DNA of 64,000 bases from Ralstonia pickettii DTP0602 (GTDB lineage Bacteria; Pseudomonadota; Gammaproteobacteria; Burkholderiales; Burkholderiaceae). The DNA lies in the NCBI GenBank assembly GCA_000471925.1, contig CP006667.1, forward strand, positions 4,340,001 through 4,404,000, written 5' to 3'. Under the pieces are notes generated by a model, which was given only the letters and a program-made list of their open reading frames with translations, searched no databases and had not been told where the DNA came from. This document shows positions 28,702 through 37,348 of the stretch, one piece after another (within the stretch, counting starts at the first letter, position 1; each line of letters starts with the position of its first letter). The position numbers and the translations under genes were made by a program.

Positions 28702-29596
28702 CCCGCTGCCCTGCCTGCGACTCGCGCAAGCGCGCAAGCACCTCTTCCAGCGCGTCGTTGTCGTTGAAGTGGATGGTGAGCTGACCCTTGCCGCGTGCGC
28801 CGAGCCGGATCTGCACCGCCAGCCCCAACGCATCCGACAGTTCTTCTTCCAGCCGCGCCACGTCGCGAATGTTATTGGCGCCCTTATGCTTGAGCGACTT
28901 CAGGTCGAACGGCTTGAGCGTGGACGCCACCAGCTTTTCGGTCTCGCGCACCGACAGCCGCTTGTTGACGATCTGGTTCGCCAGCGTGATCTGGTTGGCG
29001 CCGTCGACGGCCAGCAGCGCGCGCGCGTGGCCCATATCGAGATCGCCCGCCATCAGCATGGTCTGCACCGGCGCGGCCAGGTTCAGCAGCCGCAGCAGAT
29101 TCGATACGGCGCTGCGCGAGCGCCCGACCGACTCCGCCGCCTGCTCATGCGTAAACTTGAATTCGCGGATCAGGCGCATGATGCCCTGCGCTTCTTCCAG
29201 CGGGTTCAGGTCTTCGCGCTGGATGTTCTCGATCAGCGCCATCGCGGCGGCGGCTTCGTCGGCCACGTCCTTGACCAGCACCGGTACCTTGTCCAGGCCC
29301 GCCAGCTTCGAGGCGCGGAAGCGGCGTTCGCCCGCGATGATCTCGTAACGATCCGGTTCGGCGACGCGGCGTACCAGGATCGGCTGCATCAGCCCTTGCG
29401 CGCGGATGCTCGCTGCCAGCTCCTGAAGCGCGCCTTCGTCCATGCGCGTGCGCGGCTGGTACTTGCCCGGCTGCAGCTGGTCCAGGCGCAGCACAGTGGG
29501 CGCGCCGTCCTGCTTGACCGATTCCACGATCTCGGCCGGCCCGCCCAGCAGCGCTTCGAGGCCGCGGCCCAAGCCCTTCTTCTTTACCGTGCTCAT
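28694..29596 (-). CDS. parB: Chromosome partitioning protein ParB
   Basis: A 300-residue CTP-dependent DNA clamp that loads at parS. It opens KKKGLGRGLEALLGG, the segment that stimulates ParA. The ParB/Srx nucleotide-binding domain contains IIAGERRFRASKLAGL. Then comes the helix-turn-helix (THEQAAESVGRSRSAVSNLLRLLNL) and a C-terminal dimerisation domain. ATG 29596 has AGGGGAGG upstream; an in-frame TTG six bases earlier is unlikely to be the start. It follows parA by 14 bp. Perfect parS sites at 31737 and 33258 lie nearby, which confirms a chromosomal parABS locus. Confidence 0.97.
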   Translation of the reverse strand: MSTVKKKGLGRGLEALLGGPAEIVESVKQDGAPTVLRLDQLQPGKYQPRTRMDEGALQELAASIRAQGLMQPILVRRVAEPDRYEIIAGERRFRASKLAGLDKVPVLVKDVADEAAAAMALIENIQREDLNPLEEAQGIMRLIREFKFTHEQAAESVGRSRSAVSNLLRLLNLAAPVQTMLMAGDLDMGHARALLAVDGANQITLANQIVNKRLSVRETEKLVASTLKPFDLKSLKHKGANNIRDVARLEEELSDALGLAVQIRLGARGKGQLTIHFNDNDALEEVLARLRESQAGQRVA

Positions 29597-29610
29597 GCTC
29601 AACCTCCCCT

Positions 29611-30384
29611 TCAGCCCAGCTGCCTGACGCGCGCGATCATCTCGGCGCCGAAGTCCAGGTACGCCTTGGCGCCCTTGGACGACGGATCGAATGCCACGCC
29701 CGGCATGCCATAGGACGGTGCCTCGGCCAGGCGCACATTGCGCGGGATCATGGTCTTGAAGACCTTGTCACCGAAATGCGACTCCAGCTGCGCCGACACC
29801 TGCTGCTGCAGCGTGACGCGCGGATCGAACATGACGCGCAGCAGGCCGATCACCTTCAGCTCGCGATTCAGGTTGGCGTGTACCTGCTTGATGGTGTTGA
29901 CCAGGTCCGACAGTCCTTCGAGCGCAAAGTACTCGCACTGCATCGGCACGATCACGCCGTGTGCCGCACACAGGCCGTTCAGCGTCAGCAGCGACAGCGA
30001 CGGCGGGCAGTCGATCAGCACGAAGTCATACTGATCATCGACTTCGTCGATGGCCTGCTTGAGCCGGCGTTCGCGCTGGTCGAGCTCGACCAGCTCCACT
30101 TCGGCGCCAGCCAGCTCGCGGTTGGCGGGCAGCACGTCGTACTTGCCGGTCTCGGAGCGCTGGCGCGCCTGCGTGACGCTGGCCAGGCCAACCAGGACCT
30201 GGTACACGCTGTGTTCCAGCGCCTGCTTGTCGATGCCGGAGCCCATCGAGGCATTGCCCTGCGGGTCCAGGTCGACCAGCAGCACGCGCTGGCCCTGCGC
30301 GGCCAGACCGGCGGCGAGGTTCACCGTGGTGGTGGTCTTGCCTACCCCGCCCTTCTGGTTTGCGATCACGAATACCTTGGCCAT
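29611..30384 (-). CDS. parA: Chromosome partitioning ATPase ParA
   Basis: A 257-residue Walker-type ATPase. The deviant Walker A KGGVGKTTTTVNLAAGL is at residues 11-27 and the Walker A' DLDPQGNAS follows. The switch region DFVLIDCPPSLSLLTLN is intact. Length and lack of an N-terminal helix-turn-helix mark it as a chromosomal (type Ib/Soj-like) ParA. It moves ParB-parS complexes along nucleoid DNA. ATG 30384 is at the conserved family start; sequence upstream is non-coding. It is followed by parB. Confidence 0.97.
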   Translation of the reverse strand: MAKVFVIANQKGGVGKTTTTVNLAAGLAAQGQRVLLVDLDPQGNASMGSGIDKQALEHSVYQVLVGLASVTQARQRSETGKYDVLPANRELAGAEVELVELDQRERRLKQAIDEVDDQYDFVLIDCPPSLSLLTLNGLCAAHGVIVPMQCEYFALEGLSDLVNTIKQVHANLNRELKVIGLLRVMFDPRVTLQQQVSAQLESHFGDKVFKTMIPRNVRLAEAPSYGMPGVAFDPSSKGAKAYLDFGAEMIARVRQLG

Positions 30385-30485
30385 AAGCTTCTGCGGCTCC
30401 TGCTTCAATTCATCCGGCCAGCCCGGGGCTGGCAGTTCGCGGCGCTGCCGTTGCAGCGTCGCGGCGTAGGTCCTGCTTGCGCGCT

Positions 30486-31172
30486 TCAGCGCCGCGACAA
30501 CACCACCAGGTGGCGCTCGGCGTCCAGCTCCGGCACGATGAGCCGGGGCACGGTATCGACCTGCCATTGCGCCATCAGGCCGGCCGCTTCCATGCGGTCG
30601 AGCTCGGCCTGTGGATAAACACCCTTCATGGCAATCAGCTTGCCGTGCGGCGCCAGCAGATGGCCCGACAGGTTCACAAAGTCTGTCAGTTCGGCGAACG
30701 CGCGCGAGGTGATCACGGCATAGCCGTCTGCGTCTTCCAGCTTTTCCACCGGGCCCCAGTGGGCAGCGGCATTGGCAAGTCCAAGCTGCGCACGGCACTG
30801 GGTCAGGAAAGCGGTCTTCTTCTGCACGATGTCGACCATCAGCACCGACAAGTCCGGGCAGGCGATCGCCAGCGGCAGGCCGGGCATGCCGCCGCCCGAA
30901 CCCACGTCCAGCACCCTGCCCCGGGCCGGCGTGCCTGGCGCTGCGGCGCGCGCGGCTTCGGCCAGCGCGGGCACCGCGGCGAGCGAATCCAGCATGTGAT
31001 GCGTAAGCATCTCATCGGGATGACGGATTGCGGTCAGGTTGTAGACGCCGTTCCACTTGCGCAGCAGTGCCAGGTAGTCGAACAGCTTGTCGATCTGGGC
31101 CGGCGCCAGGGCCAGGCCGATCGTTTCCAGACCGGCTTCGAGGCGACGACGCTGGGCGGCGTCGTCGATCAT
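30486..31172 (-). CDS. rsmG: 16S rRNA m7G527 methyltransferase
   Basis: A 228-residue SAM-dependent methyltransferase (formerly gidB). The SAM motif VLDVGSGGGMPGLPLAIACPD is clear, and LTAIRHPDEMLTHHMLDSLAAV and VITSRAFAELTDFV flank the catalytic cleft. It methylates G527 in the 530 loop of 16S rRNA; loss gives low-level streptomycin resistance. ATG 31172 was preferred; a GTG at 31193, directly abutting the mnmG stop, would add seven residues. It sits between mnmG and parA as in many bacteria. Confidence 0.96.
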   Translation of the reverse strand: MIDDAAQRRRLEAGLETIGLALAPAQIDKLFDYLALLRKWNGVYNLTAIRHPDEMLTHHMLDSLAAVPALAEAARAAAPGTPARGRVLDVGSGGGMPGLPLAIACPDLSVLMVDIVQKKTAFLTQCRAQLGLANAAAHWGPVEKLEDADGYAVITSRAFAELTDFVNLSGHLLAPHGKLIAMKGVYPQAELDRMEAAGLMAQWQVDTVPRLIVPELDAERHLVVLSRR

Positions 31173-31193
31173 GGTGTGTCGCGGACCGGCCAC

Positions 31194-33170
31194 TCAGGCT
31201 GCCTCTTGCGAGTTGCTGCCCGAATTGGTACCAGCAGCCGAGTCAGCAGAGTCAGCGCGCGTGCGGCCCAGCCCCTTCTTCTTCAGGTGTACCAACAGCA
31301 GCGAGATGGCAGCCGGCGTCACGCCGGAGATGCGCGAGGCCTGGCCCAGCGTTTCCGGACGATGCTGGTTCAGCTTCTGGCTGACCTCGAAGCCCAGGCC
31401 GCGTACCTCGGTGTAGTCCAGCCCCTCCGGCAGGCGCGTCGACTCGTTGGCTTCCAGCTTGTCGACCTCGGCCGCCTGGCGGGCGATATAGCCGTGGTAT
31501 TTGATGCCGATCTCGATCTGCTCGCGAATCTGTTCGGCCAGCATGGCGTCGGCATCCAGCGGCGTCTCCGGCGCATGGCGGCCGCCCTGCAGCGCCATCA
31601 GCGACTCATAGCGAACTTCCGGCCGGCGCAGCAGGTCGGCCAGGCTGTACTCGCGCTCGATCGGCTTGCCCAGCAGCGGCACGGCGTCTTCGGCCGGCAG
31701 CATCGCCGGGTTCACCCAGGTGCTCTTCAGGCGCTCTGTTTCACGTGAAACAGCGTCGCGCTTGCGGTTGAAGGCATCCCAGCGCCCATCGTCGACCACG
31801 CCCAGTTCGCGGCCGACTTCGGTCAGGCGCATATCGGCATTGTCTTCACGCAGGCTCAGGCGGAATTCCGCGCGGCTGGTGAACATTCGGTACGGCTCGG
31901 TCACGCCACGGGTAATGAGGTCGTCGACCAGCACGCCCAGGTAAGCCTGGTCGCGGCGCGGTGTCCAGGCGTCACGTTCGCGCACGTAGCAGCCGGCGTT
32001 GATACCGGCCAGCAGGCCCTGCGCGGCGGCTTCCTCATAGCCGGTGGTGCCGTTGATCTGCCCGGCAAAGAACAGGCCGCGGATTGCCTTGCTCTCCAGC
32101 GAGGCCTTCAGGCCACGCGGGTCGAAGTAGTCGTACTCGATCGCATAGCCGGGGCGCAGGATGTGCGCGCTCTCCAGCCCGCGGATCGAGTGCACCAGTT
32201 CCAGCTGCACATCGAACGGCAGGCTGGTCGAGATCCCGTTCGGGTAGAACTCGTTGGTGGTCAGGCCCTCGGGTTCCAGGAAGATCTGGTGGCTTTCCTT
32301 GCTGGCAAAACGATGGATCTTGTCCTCGATGCTCGGACAATAGCGCGGCCCTACCCCTTCGATCACGCCGGTGTACATCGGCGAGCGGTCCAGCCCGCCG
32401 CGGATGATGTCGTGGGTGCGGCTGTTGGTATGGGTGATCCAGCACGGCAGTTGCTGCGGGTGCTGCTCCGGGCGACCCAGGAAGGAGAACACCGGCACGG
32501 GGTCCAGGTCGCCGGGCTGCTCTTCCATCACCGAGAAGTCAATGGTGCGGCCGTCGATGCGCGGCGGCGTACCGGTCTTCAGGCGCCCTTGCGGCAGCTT
32601 CAGGTCCTTCAGGCGCGCCGACAGCGACACCGCAGCCGGATCGCCGGCGCGGCCGCCGGTGTAGTTGTCCAGCCCCACGTGGATCTTGCCGTCCAGGAAG
32701 GTACCAGCGGTCAGTACCACCGCGCGGGCGCGGAAGGCAATGCCGACCTGGGTCATGGCGCCGACCACGCGGTCGCCCTCGACCATCAGATCGTCCACCG
32801 CCTGCTGGAACAGCATCAGGTTCGGTTGGTTTTCCAGCCGGGTACGGATCGCCTTGCGGTACAGCACGCGGTCCGCCTGGGCGCGCGTGGCGCGCACGGC
32901 CGGGCCCTTGCTGGAGTTGAGGATGCGGAACTGGATGCCGGCCTCGTCCGTGGCGGCAGCCATGGCGCCGCCCATCGCATCCACTTCCTTGACCAGGTGC
33001 CCCTTGCCGATGCCGCCGATGGACGGGTTGCAGCTCATCTGGCCCAGCGTCTCGATGTTATGGGTCAGCAGCAGCGTCTGGCAGCCCATGCGGGCGGCCG
33101 CGAGCGCAGCTTCAGTGCCGGCGTGACCACCACCGACGACGATGACATCGAACTCTGTTGGGTAAAGCAT
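31194..33170 (-). CDS. mnmG: tRNA uridine-5-carboxymethylaminomethyl modification enzyme MnmG
   Basis: A 658-residue FAD protein (formerly gidA). With MnmE it installs the cmnm5 group on U34 of certain tRNAs. The FAD-binding [17 protein letters not shown] is at the N-terminus. [16 protein letters not shown] and CPSIEDKI, which carries a catalytic cysteine, follow. [25 protein letters not shown] is also intact. The C-terminal helical domain is complete, though slightly longer than in E. coli. A perfect parS site lies within the coding sequence at 31737-31752. The stop abuts the rsmG region, so the genes probably form the operon mnmG-rsmG-parA-parB. Confidence 0.97.
   Translation of the reverse strand: MLYPTEFDVIVVGGGHAGTEAALAAARMGCQTLLLTHNIETLGQMSCNPSIGGIGKGHLVKEVDAMGGAMAAATDEAGIQFRILNSSKGPAVRATRAQADRVLYRKAIRTRLENQPNLMLFQQAVDDLMVEGDRVVGAMTQVGIAFRARAVVLTAGTFLDGKIHVGLDNYTGGRAGDPAAVSLSARLKDLKLPQGRLKTGTPPRIDGRTIDFSVMEEQPGDLDPVPVFSFLGRPEQHPQQLPCWITHTNSRTHDIIRGGLDRSPMYTGVIEGVGPRYCPSIEDKIHRFASKESHQIFLEPEGLTTNEFYPNGISTSLPFDVQLELVHSIRGLESAHILRPGYAIEYDYFDPRGLKASLESKAIRGLFFAGQINGTTGYEEAAAQGLLAGINAGCYVRERDAWTPRRDQAYLGVLVDDLITRGVTEPYRMFTSRAEFRLSLREDNADMRLTEVGRELGVVDDGRWDAFNRKRDAVSRETERLKSTWVNPAMLPAEDAVPLLGKPIEREYSLADLLRRPEVRYESLMALQGGRHAPETPLDADAMLAEQIREQIEIGIKYHGYIARQAAEVDKLEANESTRLPEGLDYTEVRGLGFEVSQKLNQHRPETLGQASRISGVTPAAISLLLVHLKKKGLGRTRADSADSAAGTNSGSNSQEAA
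31737..31752. promoter_or_regulatory. parS site (perfect), inside mnmG
   Basis: TGTTTCACGTGAAACA is a perfect 16-bp palindrome identical to the universal parS consensus bound by ParB. It is embedded in the mnmG reading frame, 2.1 kb from parB. Confidence 0.95.
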
Positions 33171-33257
33171 GGGACACCTCCTCCGGGAGGCTGGCGGGAA
33201 AATTCAGGAATGCCGAATTATAGCGGCAATCGACTGGGGGCTTTTCGATGGTATCCA

Positions 33258-33273
33258 TGTTTCACGTGAAACA
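33258..33273. promoter_or_regulatory. parS site (perfect), upstream of mnmG
   Basis: TGTTTCACGTGAAACA, identical to the consensus, about 90 bp upstream of the mnmG start codon. Confidence 0.95.
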
Positions 33274-33315
33274 TGGCGTCGGCGGTACCCGAGGAGTCGT
33301 TCCGAAACCACGCTA

Positions 33316-33331
33316 TGTTCCACGTGAAACA
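33316..33331. promoter_or_regulatory. parS-like site, one mismatch
   Basis: TGTTCCACGTGAAACA differs from the consensus at one position. It is the exact reverse complement of the site at 33359-33374, and the two flank a terminator stem. Confidence 0.85.
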
Positions 33332-33335
33332 AAAA

Positions 33336-33356
33336 GGCCGGGCACAAGGCCCGGCC
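33336..33356 (-). terminator. Terminator of the N-formylglutamate amidohydrolase-like gene
   Basis: GGCCGGGC (33336-33343) pairs with GCCCGGCC (33349-33356). On the minus strand the T-run complementary to 33331-33335 follows. It lies 25 bp beyond the stop at 33381 and is enclosed by two inverted parS-like sites. Confidence 0.88.
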
Positions 33357-33358
33357 GA

Positions 33359-33374
33359 TGTTTCACGTGGAACA
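33359..33374. promoter_or_regulatory. parS-like site, one mismatch
   Basis: TGTTTCACGTGGAACA differs from the consensus at one position. Together with 33316-33331 it forms the outer arms of a long interrupted palindrome around the terminator. Confidence 0.85.
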
Positions 33375-33380
33375 AACGCC

Positions 33381-34265
33381 TCAGAGTTGGGTGCGGATAT
33401 AGGCCGCAACCTGCTCAGTTAGCTTGCCAAGGTCGCGCTGCAGCGTGGCGAATCCGCCATTGCGCTCCCGGCTAACGTCGTCCATGTACAGCGGACGCCG
33501 GATCTCGATCTGCAGGCTATTGCGCCGCTCGGCCGGCCGCCCGATCTGGGCAATCAGCTGCACGCCCTTGTAGGGATCATTGCAGGCCACCGCGTAGCCC
33601 ATGCCGCGCAACTCCCCTGCTATCAAGTCAACCAGCCCCGGCTCGCACGTGGTGCCGTCCCGGTCGCCGAGCACAAAGTCCGCCAGGGGATGCGGGCTGT
33701 CGATCTTGAGGCGCTCATAGGCGTTGTTCGGCATCGAGTGCAGGTTCAGGTGCCACACCGCGCCGAAGCGCTGCCAGGCGCCCTCCACCGCCTCGGCCAG
33801 CGCAGCATGGTACGGCCGGTAGTAGCGGTCGATACGGGCCTGCACTTCGGCCACCGACAGGCGGCGGTCGTAGATCGGCGTGCACGCATCGACCCGGCTC
33901 CAGATCAGGCCATAGCCCAGTTGCGTCTTCGGGCCCGGGGCCAGCGCGGTCGGCCAGGGGCCGTCGAGCTGGTCCGGGTCGATATCGTCGGCCATCCGGT
34001 TGGGATCGATATAGACACGCGGGAACGTCGCCGCCAGTAGCGTACCGCCTGCGGCCGGCACAGCATCCCACAACGCATCGACGTGCGTATCCTCGCCGCC
34101 ACGCAGGCGGGCCGCCGGGATGGCGGCACCGAAGTCCGCCGGGTATGCGGTACCGCTGTGCGGCGAGTCGCACACCAGCGGCAGCGCCTCCCCTTCCGGC
34201 AGGCGCACGAGCACCGGGGGCAGCGCGGCGGTCTCGTTGGTCGTCGGGTTCGTCACTTCAGCCAT
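33381..34265 (-). CDS. N-formylglutamate amidohydrolase family protein
   Basis: A 294-residue zinc-hydrolase-like protein. VCDSPHSGTAYPADF, FPRVYIDPNRMADDID, WHLNLHSMPNNA and LQIEIRRPLYMDD match the N-formylglutamate amidohydrolase (HutG-type) family. That enzyme hydrolyses N-formyl-L-glutamate to glutamate and formate in histidine degradation. No other hut genes are nearby, so the substrate could be another N-acyl amino acid. Four bases separate its start from the stop of the upstream Bug-protein gene, so the two are probably one operon. Confidence 0.85.
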   Translation of the reverse strand: MAEVTNPTTNETAALPPVLVRLPEGEALPLVCDSPHSGTAYPADFGAAIPAARLRGGEDTHVDALWDAVPAAGGTLLAATFPRVYIDPNRMADDIDPDQLDGPWPTALAPGPKTQLGYGLIWSRVDACTPIYDRRLSVAEVQARIDRYYRPYHAALAEAVEGAWQRFGAVWHLNLHSMPNNAYERLKIDSPHPLADFVLGDRDGTTCEPGLVDLIAGELRGMGYAVACNDPYKGVQLIAQIGRPAERRNSLQIEIRRPLYMDDVSRERNGGFATLQRDLGKLTEQVAAYIRTQL

Positions 34266-34268
34266 GCC

Positions 34269-35264
34269 TCAGTCCAGCTTGATATCCGCCGCCTTGGCCA
34301 CGCGGGCATAGCGCGCCATGGCCTGCTGGATCTGCGCCTTGAACTGCTCGGGCGTGGTCGGCACCAGCGTGCCGCCCGACTCGTCGACCTTGCGCTTGAA
34401 CTCCGGGTTCTGCATGGCCTTGTGGATGGCCTGGTTCAGCCTGGCGACGATCGCAGGCGGCGTATTCGCCGGCGCCACGATGCCGAACCAGCCGCCATCG
34501 CCCATGTCCTTGAAGCCCAGTTCGGCGTAGGTCGGCACGCCGGGCAACTGTGCCGAGCGCGACGCGCCCAGCACCGCCAGCGCGCGCAGCTTGCCCGATT
34601 TCACATGGGGCAGCGTGGACGACAGGTTGTCGGTGATGGCATTGACTTGCCCTGCCACGGCGTCATTCAGCGCCAGGCCGGCGCCCTTGTACGGCACATG
34701 CAGCAGGTCGATCTTGGCCAGCATCATGAAGTTCTCGATGTTGACGTGCCCCAGCGAGCCGGCGCCTGGCGAGGCAAAGCTGTATTTGCCCGGGTTGGCC
34801 TTGGCCAGCGCGACGAACTCCTGCATGGTCTTGGCCGGCACGCTGGGATGCACCGCGAACACGCTGGGGATCGCTACCACGTTGGTGACGGGGGCGAAGT
34901 CCTTGACCGGGTCGTACTTCAGCCTTGGGTACACCGCGGGGTTGGAACCGTGCGTGCTGACCGTGGCCATGCCGATGGTGTAGCCGTCCGGCGCGGCATT
35001 GGCCACCTGCTCCATGCCCAGCGAACCGCCAGCGCCGCCCTTGTTCTCGACCACGATGGACTGGCCCAGCTCACGCCCGGCAAATTCGGCCACCAGGCGC
35101 GCCGAGAGGTCGGTGGAGCCGCCTGCCGCGAACGGCACGATCAGGCGGATCGGGCGCGTCGGGTAGTTGGCCTGCGCGAAAGCGCTGCCGGCAAACGCCA
35201 GCGTGGCAGCGGCGGCGGTACCGGACAGCAGCAGCTGGCGGCGGGTCATCCTGGCTCGGATCAT
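34269..35264 (-). CDS. Bug-family (tripartite tricarboxylate transporter) substrate-binding protein
   Basis: A 331-residue periplasmic binding protein of the Bug/TctC family, hugely expanded in Cupriavidus and Bordetella. Its N-terminus MTRRQLLLSGTAAAATLAFAGSAFAQ resembles a Tat-like or Sec signal with cleavage after AFA. The mature part begins YPTRPIRLIVPFAAGGSTD, the family signature, and has GGAGGSLGMEQVANAAPDGYT. No TctAB membrane genes adjoin it, as usual for orphan Bug proteins. The ligand is unknown; carboxylates are typical. The downstream amidohydrolase gene and the divergent LysR gene at 35402 suggest a small catabolic unit. Confidence 0.9.
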   Translation of the reverse strand: MIRARMTRRQLLLSGTAAAATLAFAGSAFAQANYPTRPIRLIVPFAAGGSTDLSARLVAEFAGRELGQSIVVENKGGAGGSLGMEQVANAAPDGYTIGMATVSTHGSNPAVYPRLKYDPVKDFAPVTNVVAIPSVFAVHPSVPAKTMQEFVALAKANPGKYSFASPGAGSLGHVNIENFMMLAKIDLLHVPYKGAGLALNDAVAGQVNAITDNLSSTLPHVKSGKLRALAVLGASRSAQLPGVPTYAELGFKDMGDGGWFGIVAPANTPPAIVARLNQAIHKAMQNPEFKRKVDESGGTLVPTTPEQFKAQIQQAMARYARVAKAADIKLD

Positions 35265-35401
35265 GGGGATCTCTCCTGTTGGTTTTGTGCAATGAACCGG
35301 GCGAGTGTCAGCCGTTTACCGGGTCGACACAAACGACTATATTGCACGTTTGCATTACCAAAGATCATCCTGTGCAGCCGCCCTGGCTGCCCTGCCCCGC
35401 C

Positions 35402-36340
35402 ATGCGGCTGCGTTCCCCATCGATGTCTGAGTTGCACGCCTTCGCCGCCGCGGCACGGCTGGGCAGCTTCACCCGTGCGGCCGAGCTGCTGTGCGTGACG
35501 CAAGGGGCCATCAGCCGCGCCATCGCCCGGCTCGAAACGCATTTCGGCCAGCCACTGCTCCAGCGTAATGCCCATCGGCTGCTGCTGACGGACGCCGGCA
35601 AGCAACTGCTGGACGCAGTGGCCGAGCCGCTGGCCGCAATCGAGAACGCCAGCGCCGCCCTGCTCGCCGGTGACCGCCGGCACCACCTGACGTTGTCGGT
35701 CGTGCCCACGCTGGCCAGTGTCTGGCTTGTGCCGCGGCTGCCTGACTTCCACCGTCGCCATCCGGACATCAGGCTCGACTTCGTGCCATACGAGCGCGAT
35801 GAGGACTTTTCCGGCCCGGCCCCCGATGCAGCCATCCTGGCGGGCGAAGCCGGCAAATGGCCGGGCCTGCTGGTCGACTATGTGGTTGGACGTGAAATGG
35901 TGCCAGTCTGCCACCCGGAACGCGCTCGCGCGCGTCGCGCGGCAGGCCAATGGCAGTCGCCGGCTGAGTTGCTGCAGGAGCCCCTGCTCTATCACACCAC
36001 CGCGCCGGCGAACTGGCAGAACTGGCTGCAGGCGGCGGGCGTACCTAGCGCTGCGCCGACGTTATCCACAGGTTTCGACCAGGTTTCGATCCTGATCCAG
36101 GCGGTGCGCGCGGATATGGGCGTAGCAGTGCTGCAGCGCTGCCTGTTGCGTGATGAACTGGCCGCCGGCCGCGTGGTAGCACCGTTCGACCTGCCAATTA
36201 CGCTGATGCGCGGCTATTTCCTGTGTGCCCCCAAGGAACGGCGCGATCATCCGGCGCTGAACCGCTTTCGGGAGTGGCTGTTGGAAACGGCAAAGCATGA
36301 TACCGACGTCGATGCGGCAGAATATGCAGCGGATCACTGA
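35402..36340 (+). CDS. LysR-family transcriptional regulator
   Basis: A 312-residue regulator. The N-terminal winged helix-turn-helix is clear (ELHAFAAAARLGSFTRAAELLCVTQGAISRAIARLETHFGQPLLQR). The effector domain begins near residue 95 (LTLSVVPTLASVWLVPRLPDFHRRHPDIRL), as in GcvA-like members. It faces the Bug-protein gene across a 137-bp divergent region and probably controls it (inference from arrangement). ATG 35402 is used; ATG 35423 would give the usual start close to the helix-turn-helix. A perfect DnaA box (36062-36070) lies inside the gene. Confidence 0.9.
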   Translation: MRLRSPSMSELHAFAAAARLGSFTRAAELLCVTQGAISRAIARLETHFGQPLLQRNAHRLLLTDAGKQLLDAVAEPLAAIENASAALLAGDRRHHLTLSVVPTLASVWLVPRLPDFHRRHPDIRLDFVPYERDEDFSGPAPDAAILAGEAGKWPGLLVDYVVGREMVPVCHPERARARRAAGQWQSPAELLQEPLLYHTTAPANWQNWLQAAGVPSAAPTLSTGFDQVSILIQAVRADMGVAVLQRCLLRDELAAGRVVAPFDLPITLMRGYFLCAPKERRDHPALNRFREWLLETAKHDTDVDAAEYAADH

Positions 36341-36513
36341 TGATCATAGAAAAGCTAGACGCATCATTCGGTTGATTGATTTATTTCGCAAATTCATGCA
36401 TATGTAAGATACGAACAGCCGAATTTCTGACCCTGAAATTCATACAACGAATTTTTCTGTACCCAGTTCAGCGCATCTGGCATTTGCGCTCCCTGAACCC
36501 ATCCCGAATTCGG

Positions 36514-36534
36514 TTATCCCCAAAGTTATTCACA
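36514..36534 (+). promoter_or_regulatory. Two adjacent DnaA-box-like sequences
   Basis: TTATCCCCA (36514-36522) and TTATTCACA (36526-36534) each differ from the TTATCCACA consensus at one base. They start 12 bp apart in an AT-rich convergent intergenic region. Function is unproven. Confidence 0.35.
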
Positions 36535-36542
36535 GGAAAAAT

Positions 36543-36568
36543 AAAAAAGGGCCTGCAGCCGCAGGCCC
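36543..36568 (-). terminator. Terminator of the first liv-type operon
   Basis: GGGCCTGC (36549-36556) pairs with GCAGGCCC (36561-36568). The six As at 36543-36548 give a T-tract on the minus strand. It lies about 28 bp after the livF-like stop. Confidence 0.9.
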
Positions 36569-36595
36569 TCATTCATCCGGCAATCGCCGCGACGT

Positions 36596-37339
36596 TTACG
36601 CCGCTTTCTTTGCCAATCCAAGGTAAGTCTCGATCACCTTTGGATTCGCCGCCAGCTCATCCGCCGGCCCTTCCATCGACATGTCCCCCGTCTCGATCAC
36701 ATAGCCATAGTCCGCCACCTGCAGCGCGGCACGCGCGTTCTGCTCGATCAACAGCGTCGCCACGCCCGTCGTGCGCAGGTTGCTGATGATGTGGAAGATC
36801 TCCTTAACGATCAGCGGCGCCAGCCCCAGGCTGGGTTCATCCAGCATCAGCAGTTGCGGCTTGGCCATCAGCGCGCGGCCCACCGCGAGCATCTGGCGCT
36901 CGCCGCCGGAAAGCGTGCCCGCCTCCTGTCGCGCGCGCTCGCGCAGGCGCGGGAACAAGTCGTAGACCACATCCATCTGGTCGAGATAGTTCTTCTCGCC
37001 CGCGCGCTTGCGGCGGAAGGCGCCAAGCTGCAGGTTGTCCTCCACCGTCATCGACGCGAACAGCTCGCGCTTCTCCGGCACCAGGCACATGCCGCGCGCG
37101 ACGCGCCCCTCCACCGGGATGCCGGCCATGTCGTGGCCGAGGTAGCTGACCGATCCGCTTGACGAGCCGTTCACCGGCAGCGCGCCCATGATCGCATTGA
37201 GCATGGTCGACTTGCCGGCCCCATTGGGGCCGATCACGGTGACGATCTTGCCGGCTTCCACCTTCAGGTTGGCGCCGTGCACCGCCTCCACCTTGCCGTA
37301 GCGGACGTGGAGGTCCTTCACTTCGAGAATCAGGCTCAT
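36596..37339 (-). CDS. livF: LivF-like ABC transporter ATPase (system A)
   Basis: A 247-residue ATPase of a branched-chain amino acid type importer. Walker [19 protein letters not shown], signature [17 protein letters not shown] and Walker [17 protein letters not shown] are all canonical. LivF pairs with the LivG-type domain fused to the permease in the next gene to power uptake. It is the last gene of an operon reading leftward (livH-like, fused livM-livG, livF), 9 bp after the fused gene. Real substrates of such systems in Burkholderiales are often aromatic acids or amides rather than leucine. Confidence 0.92.
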   Translation of the reverse strand: MSLILEVKDLHVRYGKVEAVHGANLKVEAGKIVTVIGPNGAGKSTMLNAIMGALPVNGSSSGSVSYLGHDMAGIPVEGRVARGMCLVPEKRELFASMTVEDNLQLGAFRRKRAGEKNYLDQMDVVYDLFPRLRERARQEAGTLSGGERQMLAVGRALMAKPQLLMLDEPSLGLAPLIVKEIFHIISNLRTTGVATLLIEQNARAALQVADYGYVIETGDMSMEGPADELAANPKVIETYLGLAKKAA

Positions 37340-37348
37340 GTCGGGTCC

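Noticed and set aside
28336..33380. Chromosomal replication origin next to parAB-mnmG
   Set aside because: No dnaA, dnaN or rpmH in the window and no dense DnaA-box/AT-rich unwinding region between these genes; parS sites alone do not mark oriC.
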